The notes: generated by a model not told the origin, from the letters alone. A DNA stretch of 50,886 bases from Rikenellaceae bacterium (GCA_020860245.1 JAJBUQ010000031.1:1-50886); one strand, 5' to 3'; shown: positions 8,927-18,509, counted from the first letter of the stretch. Numbers and translations: made by a program.

Positions 8927-10200
8927 CAGGAAAAAGAGAAGACAGAAATCCGTGGGCTTGGATCCCATCGCTATATTTTGCGGAAGGATTACCCTATTCC
9001 ATAATTATGTTCGCCTCTGTGGCAATGTTCAAACTACTCGATGTTCCGATCGAAGATATTGCATTGTTTACGAGTTTGCTGGGTCTTCCGTGGGTTATTA
9101 AACCGTTATGGAGTCCGTTTGTGGATATATTCCGCAAAAAAAGATGGTGGATAATCTCGATGCAGTTGATTATAGCCATTGCATTGATAGCAGTTTCCTT
9201 TGCAGTGAAGAGCGACGGTTTTTTCATACATTGTCTTATAGTTATGATGGTTATGGCGTTCGCATCTGCAACGCACGATATTTCCGCAGACGGATTTTAT
9301 ATGATAGCGTTGCGCGAGAAGCAGCAGGCGCTGTTTGTAGGTATAAGGAGTACGTTCTACCGTATCTCCATGATAACCGGACAAGGACTGATCGTTATTC
9401 TTGCAGGATACCTCGGACGTAGATATTTTGGGGACGACAAGGCGGGAGCATGGTCCGTAGCGATTATGGCTGCCGGTATTTTATTCTTTGTAATTGCATT
9501 GTACCATAATTTTATTCTTCCGAGACCTTGCGGAGATAAGCCTGTATCGAGAGGACGAAGCCCATGGGGTGAATTTGCCGTTACATTCGCGGAATTTTTC
9601 AGTAAACCGGGAATTATTTCCGCCGTGGCGTTCATGCTTTTATTCAGGCTCGGTGAGGCACAATTAGTAAAGATTGCCACACCGTTCCTTCTCGATGATC
9701 GTTTAAACGGAGGGCTTGGAATTTCAGAGGAGAGCTACGGACTGATATATGGGACCATAGGGGTCATAGCCCTGCTTGCCGGTGGCATACTCGGAGGAAT
9801 AGCTATCTCGAAAGGCGGATTGCGTAAATGGATACTTCCGATGTTTCTCGCTCTGAACCTTCCCAATATCGTTTATATATATATGGCATTTTGTCAGCCG
9901 GAAAATATTTATCTGATCGGTTCCTGCGTGGTGATCGAACAACTGGGATACGGGTTCGGATTTACCTCGTATATGTTATTCCTGATAATGTTCTGCGACG
10001 GAAATAATAAGACTGCGCATTACGCGATAGCGACCGGTATAATGGCCCTCGGAATGATGCTTCCCGGAATGGCTTCGGGATTTGTAAAAGTTTATTTGGG
10101 ATATACTTGGTTCTTCGTATGGGTTTTAGTTTGTGCTATACCGGGATTTTTTATTATCAGGCATGTAAGGATTCCGGACGATTTCGGAATTAAAGGCTGA
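8923..10200 (+). CDS. MFS transporter, AmpG-like permease
   Basis: The 425-residue polytopic inner-membrane protein has about 12 predicted helices. Its N-terminus (NPWAWIPSLYFAEGLPY) is typical of AmpG-type major facilitator proteins. AmpG imports anhydromuropeptides for peptidoglycan recycling; the Bacteroidales relatives are usually annotated this way without direct proof. The start codon is GTG at 8923, overlapping the dsbD stop (GTGA), which suggests translational coupling. A downstream ATG would remove the first helix. The 3' end overlaps the convergent YjbR-like gene by 11 bases. The substrate cannot be told from the sequence. Confidence 0.75.
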   Translation: MTGKREDRNPWAWIPSLYFAEGLPYSIIMFASVAMFKLLDVPIEDIALFTSLLGLPWVIKPLWSPFVDIFRKKRWWIISMQLIIAIALIAVSFAVKSDGFFIHCLIVMMVMAFASATHDISADGFYMIALREKQQALFVGIRSTFYRISMITGQGLIVILAGYLGRRYFGDDKAGAWSVAIMAAGILFFVIALYHNFILPRPCGDKPVSRGRSPWGEFAVTFAEFFSKPGIISAVAFMLLFRLGEAQLVKIATPFLLDDRLNGGLGISEESYGLIYGTIGVIALLAGGILGGIAISKGGLRKWILPMFLALNLPNIVYIYMAFCQPENIYLIGSCVVIEQLGYGFGFTSYMLFLIMFCDGNNKTAHYAIATGIMALGMMLPGMASGFVKVYLGYTWFFVWVLVCAIPGFFIIRHVRIPDDFGIKG

Positions 10201-10552
10201 TATTCAATTTTTCGCGGACTTTTTTCGGAAGTCCGGCCACAACTAAATCGTAAGAATCTTTGATTAAATTTTTTATAAATTTTTCCGGGAGATTGCCTAA
10301 AGGAAGAACGGTGTTCCAGTGTTTTTTATTCATATGGTAGCCGGGAAGTATGTCGTCAGGATAGGAATCCCTCAGCTCGATAGCTTTGTCCGGAGTGCAC
10401 TTCAAACATATCCCGCTGGGATAATCGTCAGACCCTGACAGTGCGAACATTTTACCTCCGACTTTAAAAACGAGCGTTACGTCGTCGAAGGGAAAGCATT
10501 CTTCCACATGTGGGAGTGACAGGCAGTATTCCCTGAAATTCTCTATGTCCAT
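10190..10552 (-). CDS. MmcQ/YjbR family protein
   Basis: This 120-residue cytoplasmic protein belongs to the MmcQ/YjbR (CyaY-like fold) family. These are small proteins, often described as DNA-binding, with no established biochemical role. The family pattern is clear: an N-terminal ENFREYCLSLP helix, the FPFDD and FKVGGKMFAL strands, then a conserved GYHMNKKHWNTV segment. The ATG at 10552 is preferred over an in-frame TTG at 10564 because the latter falls in the T-rich tail of the preceding hairpin. It follows pfkA across that hairpin, so expression may depend on read-through. Confidence 0.85.
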   Translation of the reverse strand: MDIENFREYCLSLPHVEECFPFDDVTLVFKVGGKMFALSGSDDYPSGICLKCTPDKAIELRDSYPDDILPGYHMNKKHWNTVLPLGNLPEKFIKNLIKDSYDLVVAGLPKKVREKLNISL

Positions 10553-10566
10553 AAAAACAAGCAAGG

Positions 10567-10584
10567 CCGGGAGCGGACTCCCGG
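10567..10584 (-). terminator. Intrinsic terminator after pfkA
   Basis: A 7-base-pair GC-rich stem (CCGGGAG / CTCCCGG) with a 4-base loop lies 10 bases past the pfkA stop. On the minus strand a T-rich run leads into the next start codon. It probably ends most pfkA transcripts and lowers expression of the YjbR-like gene. Confidence 0.6.
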
Positions 10585-10593
10585 CTTAATAAA

Positions 10594-11571
10594 TTATATA
10601 GAGAGAACTCTCAATACATTCAACAATTCCCGGTCGATAGGCTTGTCATTTTTAATCGCTCTGGCGAACGGCACGTAAACTATTTTATCGTTCTCGATGC
10701 CGACCATTACATTCCTCTGATCTTCGAGAAGGGCTTCGATGGCTGCATTGCCGAGACGGCTGGCAAGAATCCTGTCGGTAGCAGTCGGTGAACCTCCCCG
10801 TTGGATATGTCCGAGTATGGTCACTCGTACGTCATATTGCGGATATTCGTTCTTAACACGTTCCGCAAGTCCCATGGCACCGCCTGTCGTCTCGCTCTCT
10901 GCAACCAGTACTATACTGCTGTTCTTCGATTTACGGAATCCGTTCTCGATTAGTTCCGCGAGTTGATCCACTTCTGTTGCCATCTCTGGAATAATAGCGT
11001 CTTCAGCACCTACCGCAATGGCTCCGTTTAGTGCAAGGAATCCTGCGTCGCGTCCCATAACTTCGATAAAAAACAATCTCTCGTGAGAGGTCGCCGTATC
11101 CCTGATCTTGTCTACCGCTTCCATTATGGTATTCAGTGCAGTATCGTATCCGATTGTTCTATCGGTACCGAAAAGGTCATTGTCGATGGTTCCCGGGAGT
11201 CCGATAATGGGGACGTTATATTCTTCCGCAAAAATTCTCGCACCGGTAAGCGATCCGTCTCCTCCTATGACCACCAGAGCATCGATACCTGCAGCCGTCA
11301 TATTTTCATATGCGATCTTACGGCCTTCTTTGGTTTTAAATTCCATACTGCGCGCGGTCTTGAGGATAGTACCACCCTGCTGGATGATATTACTTACATT
11401 CTGTGTCTTGAATGGCACGATTTCATTTGCGACAAGGCCTTTATATCCGCGATATATTCCTTTGACCTTTAACCCGTTAAAAATAGCGGAACGGGTTACC
11501 GCGCGAATTGCCGCATTCATTCCCGGCGCGTCGCCGCCCGAAGTCAGAATTCCTACACATTTAATTGCCAT
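10594..11571 (-). CDS. pfkA: ATP-dependent 6-phosphofructokinase
   Basis: Phosphorylates fructose 6-phosphate to fructose 1,6-bisphosphate, the committed step of glycolysis. The 325-residue protein has the ATP-site GGDAPGMNA at about residues 12-20, GGDGSLTGA near 103, and the catalytic GTIDND segment near 125. IQRGG follows at about 255. The GGDGS glycine after the aspartate favours the ATP-dependent over the pyrophosphate-dependent form. It is separated from murF by a 75-base gap that should hold its promoter, although no good TAnnTTTG match was seen. A terminator follows directly. Confidence 0.96.
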   Translation of the reverse strand: MAIKCVGILTSGGDAPGMNAAIRAVTRSAIFNGLKVKGIYRGYKGLVANEIVPFKTQNVSNIIQQGGTILKTARSMEFKTKEGRKIAYENMTAAGIDALVVIGGDGSLTGARIFAEEYNVPIIGLPGTIDNDLFGTDRTIGYDTALNTIMEAVDKIRDTATSHERLFFIEVMGRDAGFLALNGAIAVGAEDAIIPEMATEVDQLAELIENGFRKSKNSSIVLVAESETTGGAMGLAERVKNEYPQYDVRVTILGHIQRGGSPTATDRILASRLGNAAIEALLEDQRNVMVGIENDKIVYVPFARAIKNDKPIDRELLNVLRVLSI

Positions 11572-11646
11572 AATTAATTTCTCTTAACTTAAACTACTCT
11601 GATTTCCTTAAACTAACGTTATAAAAGTAATTAATTTTAAATTCTT

Positions 11647-12939
11647 TTATAAAAGATTTTCTATTTTCTCCAAAGCTATTCCTCTCGACCCCTTCAACAA
11701 TATCAGGTTATTAATTACAGGTTTGGTTCTCAGATATTCTGATAACTCCCCCGTATCTCCGAATGTCCGAAATTCCGGATTATAATTTATAGTTGAGAAA
11801 ATTTTACCTACAAGGATTACCGTCTTAAAATTTATTACGCTTAATTTGTCGATAATTCTCATATGTTCCTCTTCCAAATATTTTCCAAGTTCGAACATAT
11901 CGCCTATAATTACCGTCTTATCCTTACCTCCTGCATCGATGGATTTGAAATTTTCGATCGATGCCGCCATACTGGTCGGATTAGCGTTATAATAATCCAG
12001 TATCAATATATTTTTGCCGGTATCTTTTTTCTGAGACCGTCCGTTTTCAGGAATATATTCTGCGACAGCGCTGGCCGCACGGTCTGCCGGAATTCCGAAG
12101 TATGTTCCTACGCATATAGCCGCAGCGATATTGGACGCATTGTACATGCCTACCATTCGGGTATTCAGCTCCATATCACCGTTTTTCATGACAAGATTGC
12201 CGTTCGGTCCGTTAGCGATGTCGTATTGCCCTGCGGTAAAAGAGATATTTTTAAGGTTAGGCCTGTCGGCGGTCATTGCTCTTAAATTTGGATCGTCGGA
12301 TGCGTAGAAGGCCGTTCCGTTGTGTTTATCGAGATAATCGAAGAGCTCTCCTTTGGTTGCTATGATGCCTTCGGTGCTTCCGAACCCTTCAAGATGCGCC
12401 TTGCCGATATTCGTGATAATCCCATAATCGGGTTGAGCGATTCCACAGAGTAATTTTATTTCTCCGCGATGATTAGTCCCCATCTCCACTACCGCGAATT
12501 CCGTATCTCGGTTCATAGACAAGAGAGTAAGGGGGACACCGATATGATTATTTAGGTTGCCTTGAGTGACTGTAAGCCTGTATTTTAAAGACAACACGTT
12601 CGACAGAAGCTCCTTCGTAGTAGTTTTGCCGTTAGTTCCCGTTATTGCCAATACCGGAACTCCCAGTTGCCTGCGATGATATGCCGCAAGCTCCTGCAAT
12701 GTCTCCAGTACATTATTTACCAATATAAATTTATCCGAGACCGCCTCCTGCGGATCGTCTATTACACATGCAGATGCGCCTGCCTCTACTGCATTATGCG
12801 CGAATTTATTTCCGTCGAAGTTTCCACCTCTGAGGGCGAAAAATAGGGATCCCGACTCGATCTTCCTTGTGTCGGTAGATATTTTGCCGGTTTGTAAGAA
12901 TATATCGTATATGTGCAGTAATTTTTCAGAGCTGTACAT
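11647..12939 (-). CDS. murF: UDP-N-acetylmuramoyl-tripeptide--D-alanyl-D-alanine ligase
   Basis: Adds D-Ala-D-Ala to the UDP-MurNAc tripeptide in the cytoplasm, the last step in making the peptidoglycan pentapeptide. The 430-residue product has a substrate-binding N-terminal domain, the Mur-ligase P-loop GTNGKTT at 101-107, the EMGTNHRGEI motif that identifies MurF rather than MurC/D/E, and LDYYNANPTSM in the C-terminal domain. It lies 4 bases after the GDP-mannose pyrophosphorylase gene and is probably co-transcribed with it. Other mur genes are not in the window, so it lies outside a standard division and cell wall cluster. Confidence 0.96.
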   Translation of the reverse strand: MYSSEKLLHIYDIFLQTGKISTDTRKIESGSLFFALRGGNFDGNKFAHNAVEAGASACVIDDPQEAVSDKFILVNNVLETLQELAAYHRRQLGVPVLAITGTNGKTTTKELLSNVLSLKYRLTVTQGNLNNHIGVPLTLLSMNRDTEFAVVEMGTNHRGEIKLLCGIAQPDYGIITNIGKAHLEGFGSTEGIIATKGELFDYLDKHNGTAFYASDDPNLRAMTADRPNLKNISFTAGQYDIANGPNGNLVMKNGDMELNTRMVGMYNASNIAAAICVGTYFGIPADRAASAVAEYIPENGRSQKKDTGKNILILDYYNANPTSMAASIENFKSIDAGGKDKTVIIGDMFELGKYLEEEHMRIIDKLSVINFKTVILVGKIFSTINYNPEFRTFGDTGELSEYLRTKPVINNLILLKGSRGIALEKIENLL

Positions 12940-12943
12940 TGTT

Positions 12944-14023
12944 TTATATATAATCCGGTCCTTTTTTCATTTTTACTTCTTCTATGTACATCCGTATGTT
13001 TTGTTCATCGTCCTTCGGGCAGATCAGTAACGCGTCGCTGCTGTCTACTATTATGAAATCTTTCATTCCCTGAATTACGGCAATCTTACCCTTAGGCATG
13101 TTGATAATGCACCCTTCGGTATCGTATTCGAGCACATCGCCCGTAACCGCGTTGCCGTTGTCATCTTTAACAGAGTGCTGGTATATTGATCCCCACGTCC
13201 CGATGTCGGACCATCCGAACTCGCTGCATCGCACGTATACGTTGTCCGCCTTCTCCATTATGCCGTAATCTATCGAAATATTACGGCATTCCGGGTAAAT
13301 TTTATTGATTGATTCTTCCTCGCCGTCCGTGTTGTACGATTCCGTTATGGAATCGAAACGTGTATGAACTTCCGTGAGATGCGACCTGAACTGTTTGATT
13401 ATCTCCGAAGTTCTCCATATAAATATTCCTGAGTTCCAGAAAAATTCCCCGCTGTCGATGAACATTTTAGCAACTTCCAGAGTCGGTTTCTCCGTGAATG
13501 TCTTCACTTTGTGGAAATCACCTGTCTTCACGGAAGAATCGATCTGGATATATCCGTATCCCGTATCCGGTCTGTTAGGTTTGATGCCTATCGTTACAAG
13601 AACTTCATTGGATCTTGCAAAATCGAAACCTTCGGCAATTACGTGTCTGAATTCCGGTTCATTCAGCACGAGATGGTCGGAAGGCGCCACGACCATGGAA
13701 GCATCCGGATTAAGTTTATTTATTTTATAAGCTGCGTAGGCGATGCACGGAGCAGTATTTCTGCCGAGAGGTTCCGAGAGTATCTGAGTGTCGTTCAGTT
13801 CGGGGATATGCTCTTTTACCAGCTGTTTGTAAATTTTATTCGTTACTACATAAAAATTTTCGGGAGGTATTATTTCTGTGAAACGCTCGTAAGTGTGGCG
13901 GATAAATGATTTGCCAGTGCCGAGTATGTCGAGAAACTGCTTAGGGTTATTTTTTCTGCTAACGGGCCAAAATCTACTTCCGACGCCTCCTGCCATTATT
14001 ATGCAGTAATTATTTTGGTTCAT
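12944..14023 (-). CDS. manC: Mannose-1-phosphate guanylyltransferase
   Basis: Makes GDP-mannose from mannose 1-phosphate and GTP for glycans, GDP-fucose and protein glycosylation. The 359-residue protein has the nucleotidyltransferase signature AGGVGSRFWPVSR at about residues 11-23, with the PKQFL block just after. FTEKP and FFWNSGIFIW are also present; the latter is typical of the mannose-specific branch. It lacks the C-terminal phosphomannose isomerase domain of long ManC/AlgA proteins. The ATG at 14023 was chosen because the signature then starts at the usual distance; an upstream in-frame ATG at 14056 would overlap the -7 box. murF follows 4 bases later. Confidence 0.93.
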   Translation of the reverse strand: MNQNNYCIIMAGGVGSRFWPVSRKNNPKQFLDILGTGKSFIRHTYERFTEIIPPENFYVVTNKIYKQLVKEHIPELNDTQILSEPLGRNTAPCIAYAAYKINKLNPDASMVVAPSDHLVLNEPEFRHVIAEGFDFARSNEVLVTIGIKPNRPDTGYGYIQIDSSVKTGDFHKVKTFTEKPTLEVAKMFIDSGEFFWNSGIFIWRTSEIIKQFRSHLTEVHTRFDSITESYNTDGEEESINKIYPECRNISIDYGIMEKADNVYVRCSEFGWSDIGTWGSIYQHSVKDDNGNAVTGDVLEYDTEGCIINMPKGKIAVIQGMKDFIIVDSSDALLICPKDDEQNIRMYIEEVKMKKGPDYI

Positions 14024-14043
14024 ATAAAGTATGTAATTTGCTC

Positions 14044-14051
14044 CAAAGTTA
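14044..14051 (-). promoter_or_regulatory. Probable -7 box for manC-murF
   Basis: On the minus strand this reads TAACTTTG, a full match to TAnnTTTG, 20 bases before the chosen manC start. The upstream element is weak: a TTG 18 bases away, within CCTTG. Confidence 0.45.
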
Positions 14052-14183
14052 TACATTTACCATAATTATCAAGGAAATTCAAATATTTCAAAAGGGTTTA
14101 AAAATGCTCTGAAAAGACACTGGTATTTCAGCGATATTTATAAGTTTCACTGCTATTAAAAATTCATTTCTGAAAATTATTTT

Positions 14184-14191
14184 TAATTTTG
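14184..14191 (+). promoter_or_regulatory. Probable -7 box for asnA
   Basis: TAATTTTG is a full match to TAnnTTTG and lies 27 bases before the asnA ATG at 14219. No clear TTTG is seen 19-21 bases upstream, so only half of the promoter is supported. The remaining 195-base gap between manC and asnA holds AT-rich sequence with no other feature. Confidence 0.4.
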
Positions 14192-14218
14192 TGAGGTTAA
14201 TCAAAATAATGTTTGAAA

Positions 14219-15256
14219 ATGAAGATAACTAAACCTCGGGGTTACAGAGATATACTCGACGGAGTAAAGAATACCGAAAAAGCAATAAAGCTCGTCAAAG
14301 ATATGTTCCAGTCCAATCTGTCCGCACAACTGTCATTGTTGAGAGTTACTGCGCCCATGGTAGTAATGAAGGGTACCGGAATAAACGATGATCTCAATAG
14401 TATTGAGCGTCCCGTGACATTCCCTATCAAAGAACTCGACGACAGCCCGGCGGAAGTGGTGCATTCACTGGCAAAATGGAAAAGACTGAAATTGGCAGAG
14501 ATGGATATTCCGCAGGGATGTGGTATTTATACCGATATGAATGCACTTAGACCCGACGAGGAGTTGGATAATATACATTCCATTTATGTGGATCAGTGGG
14601 ACTGGGAACGAGTTATCGGTCCTGAAGAAAGAAACATAGCATTCCTCAAAAAAATAGTTAAAAGAATTTACGAAGCGATCAAAGTCACGGAGAATAGATT
14701 GTACGTCGAATTCCCTGAAATAAAACCTATCCTTCCCGAAGAAATTTTCTTTATTCATGCGGAAGAATTAAGAACTATGTTCCCAGAGAAAACAGCAAAA
14801 GAGCGTGAGAATGAAATAACAAAGAAGCATGGAGCTGTCTTTGTAATCGGTATCGGACATCCTATGGCTGACGGAGAACTCCATGACGGACGCGCTGCTG
14901 ACTATGACGACTGGAGTACAATCAACGAAGAAGGATTCAGGGGGCTTAACGGAGATCTTCTCCTTTGGAATCCGATACTAAAAATAGCGTTCGAAATCTC
15001 CTCTATGGGTATACGTGTAGACGAAAACTCCATGCGCTACCAATTGGAGTTGAGAGGACAGAAGGAGCGTGAAAATCTCTACTTCCATAAAAAACTTCTG
15101 AATAACGAACTTCCCCTTACTATCGGAGGCGGAGTAGGGCAGAGCCGTCTGTGTATGTATCTTCTGCGTAAGGCCCATATTGGTGAAATACAGTGCAGTA
15201 TCTGGCCCGAAAAGATGAGGGAAGAATGCAGGGACGCAGGAATCAATCTGGTGTAA
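14219..15256 (+). CDS. asnA: Aspartate--ammonia ligase (asparagine synthetase A)
   Basis: Makes asparagine from aspartate and ammonia with ATP; it is an ammonia-dependent enzyme related to class II aspartyl-tRNA synthetases. The 345-residue length is typical. Recognisable blocks are the N-terminal AQLSLLRVTAPM, VHSLAKWKR near residue 85, GIYTDMNALRPDE, YVDQWDWE, and the C-terminal GGGVGQSRLCMYLLRKAHIGE. The start is ATG at 14219; an in-frame TTG two codons upstream is less likely. Its TAA overlaps the ATG of the next gene by one base. Confidence 0.97.
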   Translation: MKITKPRGYRDILDGVKNTEKAIKLVKDMFQSNLSAQLSLLRVTAPMVVMKGTGINDDLNSIERPVTFPIKELDDSPAEVVHSLAKWKRLKLAEMDIPQGCGIYTDMNALRPDEELDNIHSIYVDQWDWERVIGPEERNIAFLKKIVKRIYEAIKVTENRLYVEFPEIKPILPEEIFFIHAEELRTMFPEKTAKERENEITKKHGAVFVIGIGHPMADGELHDGRAADYDDWSTINEEGFRGLNGDLLLWNPILKIAFEISSMGIRVDENSMRYQLELRGQKERENLYFHKKLLNNELPLTIGGGVGQSRLCMYLLRKAHIGEIQCSIWPEKMREECRDAGINLV

Positions 15257-16119
15257 TGTCGAAAGAGAACAAGGTTTCAGGTGACGAGACTGCCGGTGAT
15301 TATAAAACGAAGAATACCGCACTCTTTAAAGGATTCGGTGTTTTCGAGATACTGAGTGTTATCGTCGTCCTTTTCGCTTCCGATTTGCTTGTCGGATACG
15401 TATTATCATATCTTACAGACAGAGTTGTTGGTATATGGCTGTTTGCCGCATTCACATTGAAATTTGTAATAACCATATCTTATGCCGTATGGCTTCATGC
15501 CATCCGTAACGGTTCTTTGCGTGGAATAATCCGTTTCTCTTGGAAGGGGTTTGATCCGGTAATGATACTTTGGGGGATAATTCTTACCATTGCTGCCAAT
15601 ATCGTTTTGGAACCGCTGCTGGTTGTTTTTCCGGATAAATACATGAGAATGCTGGAGAATGCCATAGGCAGCGGAGGATGGGCTCTCGTAACATCGGTCA
15701 TCGCAGCTCCGTTTTTCGAGGAGATGTTATTCCGTGGAGTTATTCAGAAAGAAATTTCTGCACGTTATGGAGTCGCGAAGGGGGTAATTTTTGCCGCGTT
15801 GATATTCGGACTCGTCCACATAATACCCCAACAGGTAATCGCGGCATTCGTTATAGGAATAGTGCTCGGTTATATTTATGTTAAAACTAAGTCTTTGATT
15901 TCAGTAGTTTTAATTCACGGAGCCAATAATGCCATAGCACAATTCTCGCTTATTCTGACGGACGACATAACCGTGACGGCGAGGGAATTGATATCGTCGG
16001 ATAAGGTTTATTTTGCGATTTATGCTCTATCGTCGATCTTTTTGATTATTTTCGTTGCGGGATTTATACGTTTTTGCAGGCATACTCCGCTTATTATGCA
16101 AAACGAACCGGAAAAATAA
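15256..16119 (+). CDS. CPBP family intramembrane metalloprotease (CAAX protease-like)
   Basis: The 287-residue protein has about eight membrane helices. The Abi/CPBP active-site set is intact: E155-E156-x3-R160 (EEMLFR), H188 in FGLVH, and H221-x3-N225 in HGANN. These are glutamate-dependent intramembrane proteases related to Rce1. Bacterial roles range from bacteriocin immunity to signalling, and nothing in the sequence picks one. The ATG at 15256 overlaps the asnA stop (TAATG), which fixes the start and suggests translational coupling. The 58-base gap before the next gene is nearly pure A/T. Confidence 0.88.
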   Translation: MSKENKVSGDETAGDYKTKNTALFKGFGVFEILSVIVVLFASDLLVGYVLSYLTDRVVGIWLFAAFTLKFVITISYAVWLHAIRNGSLRGIIRFSWKGFDPVMILWGIILTIAANIVLEPLLVVFPDKYMRMLENAIGSGGWALVTSVIAAPFFEEMLFRGVIQKEISARYGVAKGVIFAALIFGLVHIIPQQVIAAFVIGIVLGYIYVKTKSLISVVLIHGANNAIAQFSLILTDDITVTARELISSDKVYFAIYALSSIFLIIFVAGFIRFCRHTPLIMQNEPEK

Positions 16120-16177
16120 AATGTATATAATAATATATATATAAATTTATACGTTGAGGATATATCATATTTTACGG

Positions 16178-17086
16178 ATGACAGTTTACAGAAAATTTAT
16201 AAAGTGCGGTTTAATAATTTCGATCTCTCTACCGATATTGTTTTCATGTAGGGATTTTTCGTTTACATCGTATGTTCGCGGAGAATCGATAGCGAGTGTG
16301 GGTGATTCGGAACTGTATTACGAAGACTTCAAGTCGATATTTGTTCCGGGACTGACTGCGGAAGATAGTGTGAAGTTGATGCGTGCTTATGTGGATAACT
16401 GGGTTAAGAACCAGATAAAGGCACGGTTTGCCGAGGAGCATTATGACGGTGGCTTAGCCGATATAGAGAAAATGGTCGAAGATTACAGGAATTCTCTGCT
16501 TATTTTTAAATACGAAAACGAATACGTACATAACCGTCTCGATACATCCGTAACGAGAGCGGAAATTGACGACTATTATATTAAAAATAGAACTGATTTT
16601 ATTCTTCCGAATCCTCTGCTAAAGGCAGTAGCTGTAAGAATACCCAACGGTTTCAGGCAGGAATCGGCGATTCGCGAACTGGCTCGGTCGTCGAGAGCGG
16701 ATAATCTTCAGGATATTGTGGATATAGCTATCAAAAACGATCTTGATTATATTCAGCACAGGGAATGGACTGATTATGGTGAGATCATATCGTTTCTTCC
16801 CAGGCTCTCGCAGCAGCAATACCATGAAATCCAGAATAAAACAGGATTTTACGAGTTCTCAGAAGGAGGATATAGATTTATGCTTGCAGTGAATGATATA
16901 CTTCCTGAGGGCGGCATTATGCCTGTTAATATGGCGTCCGCTTCCATACGGAATATTATACTTAACAGGAGAAGTGCGGATTTGCTAAAACATTTTGAAG
17001 ACAGTCTTTATAATTCTGCTATGAAGCGCGGAGACATTTATATAAAAAGGGATCCGGTTGCGGACAGCGTATATAATCTTGAATAA
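16178..17086 (+). CDS. SurA-like periplasmic lipoprotein with degenerate parvulin domain
   Basis: The 302-residue product starts MTVYRKFIKC and has a lipoprotein signal ending at C24 (LPILFSC). The next 120 residues follow the SurA/PpiC N-terminal helical pattern: a strand SIASVGDSELYYEDF, then an unbroken helix DSVKLMRAYVDNWVKNQIKARF. The second half, about 145-270, is where a parvulin domain would sit, but the usual GGDLG-type and FxxAVxxL-type motifs are not recognisable. The in-frame TTG at 16154 is rejected as start because the ATG at 16178 gives a proper signal peptide. It is followed 16 bases later by a clear SurA homologue. It is probably a chaperone for outer-membrane proteins without isomerase activity. 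Confidence 0.7.
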   Translation: MTVYRKFIKCGLIISISLPILFSCRDFSFTSYVRGESIASVGDSELYYEDFKSIFVPGLTAEDSVKLMRAYVDNWVKNQIKARFAEEHYDGGLADIEKMVEDYRNSLLIFKYENEYVHNRLDTSVTRAEIDDYYIKNRTDFILPNPLLKAVAVRIPNGFRQESAIRELARSSRADNLQDIVDIAIKNDLDYIQHREWTDYGEIISFLPRLSQQQYHEIQNKTGFYEFSEGGYRFMLAVNDILPEGGIMPVNMASASIRNIILNRRSADLLKHFEDSLYNSAMKRGDIYIKRDPVADSVYNLE

Positions 17087-17102
17087 TGAAAATTAAAACT
17101 AT

Positions 17103-18497
17103 ATGGTAAATAAACTATTGACAGCACTGCTGTGTGTGCTGTTTTTACTGAACGGATATGAAAAAGTCGTTGCACAAAACAGGCAGATAGCCGAACAGGT
17201 TGTCGCCGTTGTGGGAAATTCCATGATACTTCTGTCGGAAGTGGAAGAGACTATGCGGGCAATCGAGCAGGAGCAGAAAGAGAGAGGTTATACGATCGAC
17301 GGTGATGTCCGATGTCATGCTCTGGAACTTAATATGATGAGAAAACTTCTGGCGAGGCAGGCGGATATAGATTCTGTTTATGTCAGAAATTCCCGCGGAC
17401 TCGAGGACAGATTGAACGACCATATAGACGACCTTATCATACAGCATGGTTCTTTGGCCGCTGTCGAGCAATATTACCGGAAACCGGTTTATTCGATAAA
17501 GGACGAGGTAAGGGAACGTTTCATGGAGATGTACAAAGCTATCGAAATGGAAGATCACATCCGCTCCAAAGTTACTATTATACCTTCGGAAGTAGAGCGG
17601 TATTATAGAAAACTCAACAGAGACAGTCTTCCCATGGTCCCTGAACAATACGTGTACGGACACATCGTGCTTTATCCTTCCTCATCTGAAGACGCTAAAC
17701 TCCGGGCTAAAGAGCGATTACTGGAACTCAGAGAAAGGGTTATTAACGGAGATCGCTTTGCTACTCTTGCACGATTGTACTCTGCGGACGGTTCTGCCAG
17801 TTCAGGCGGAGAGTTGGACTATATGCGTAAAGAATATTTTGAGAAACCGTTCGGGGATGCGTTGGAAAAACTCAAAATAGGACAGATATCGGATATCGTG
17901 GAAACAGTTTACGGATTCCATCTTATAGAAATGATGGATATCCGGAATGGAGAGTATAAGGTAAGGCATATATTAATTAGACCGGAATTCGCTCAGGAAG
18001 AAATCATTGAAAATCAAAATAAGCTCGATAGCATAGGTAACGAAATACGGAGTGGAAATATAAGTTTTGCCGAGGCAGCGGAAAAATTTTCGGAAGATAA
18101 ATTATCTCGGTTTAACGGAGGTATTGCGTCCAATAATGAACTCGCCGAATTGCAGCTGATGGATCCCAAATATACTACAACCAAACTTATAAGGGAGAAT
18201 ATCGGATTGGATTACAATATAATAAGAGATTTGAAAGTAGGAGAAATATCACGCGCTCAACAAACTTACGATATTCACGGCAACGACATTGTCAAGATCA
18301 TACAGCTTATGGAAATAATTCCGACTCATCGCGCCAATATTAAGGATGACTTCAATTATATCGAGGAATATGCGTTAATGGCTAAACAAGACGAAGTGTA
18401 CAGCAGTTGGTTGAAAAAAATAATACGTTCTATGTACATTACAATAGACCCGAATTTTCAGAGTTGTGAATTCGAATATTCCGAATGGATTAAATAA
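17103..18497 (+). CDS. surA: Peptidylprolyl isomerase, SurA type with two parvulin domains
   Basis: The 464-residue exported protein has a signal peptide (1-24, ending VVAQ) and a SurA N-terminal chaperone domain to about 170 (AEQVVAVVGNSMILLSEVEE). Two parvulin domains follow, about 180-280 (YGHIVLYP ... SADGSASSGGELDYM ... VETVYGFHLIEM) and about 285-385 (VRHILIRP ... FSEDKLSRFNGGIASN). SurA binds unfolded outer-membrane proteins in the periplasm and delivers them to the BAM complex. The gene lies between a degenerate paralogue (16 bases upstream) and an OstA-like gene (12 bases downstream). Confidence 0.92.
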   Translation: MVNKLLTALLCVLFLLNGYEKVVAQNRQIAEQVVAVVGNSMILLSEVEETMRAIEQEQKERGYTIDGDVRCHALELNMMRKLLARQADIDSVYVRNSRGLEDRLNDHIDDLIIQHGSLAAVEQYYRKPVYSIKDEVRERFMEMYKAIEMEDHIRSKVTIIPSEVERYYRKLNRDSLPMVPEQYVYGHIVLYPSSSEDAKLRAKERLLELRERVINGDRFATLARLYSADGSASSGGELDYMRKEYFEKPFGDALEKLKIGQISDIVETVYGFHLIEMMDIRNGEYKVRHILIRPEFAQEEIIENQNKLDSIGNEIRSGNISFAEAAEKFSEDKLSRFNGGIASNNELAELQLMDPKYTTTKLIRENIGLDYNIIRDLKVGEISRAQQTYDIHGNDIVKIIQLMEIIPTHRANIKDDFNYIEEYALMAKQDEVYSSWLKKIIRSMYITIDPNFQSCEFEYSEWIK

Positions 18498-18509
18498 CCG
18501 ATAAGACAA

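Noticed and set aside
16120-16177. Regulatory hairpin in the A/T-only gap before the SurA-like lipoprotein
   Set aside because: The repeats are low-complexity TA runs that pair by chance; no GC-containing stem or -7 box is present.
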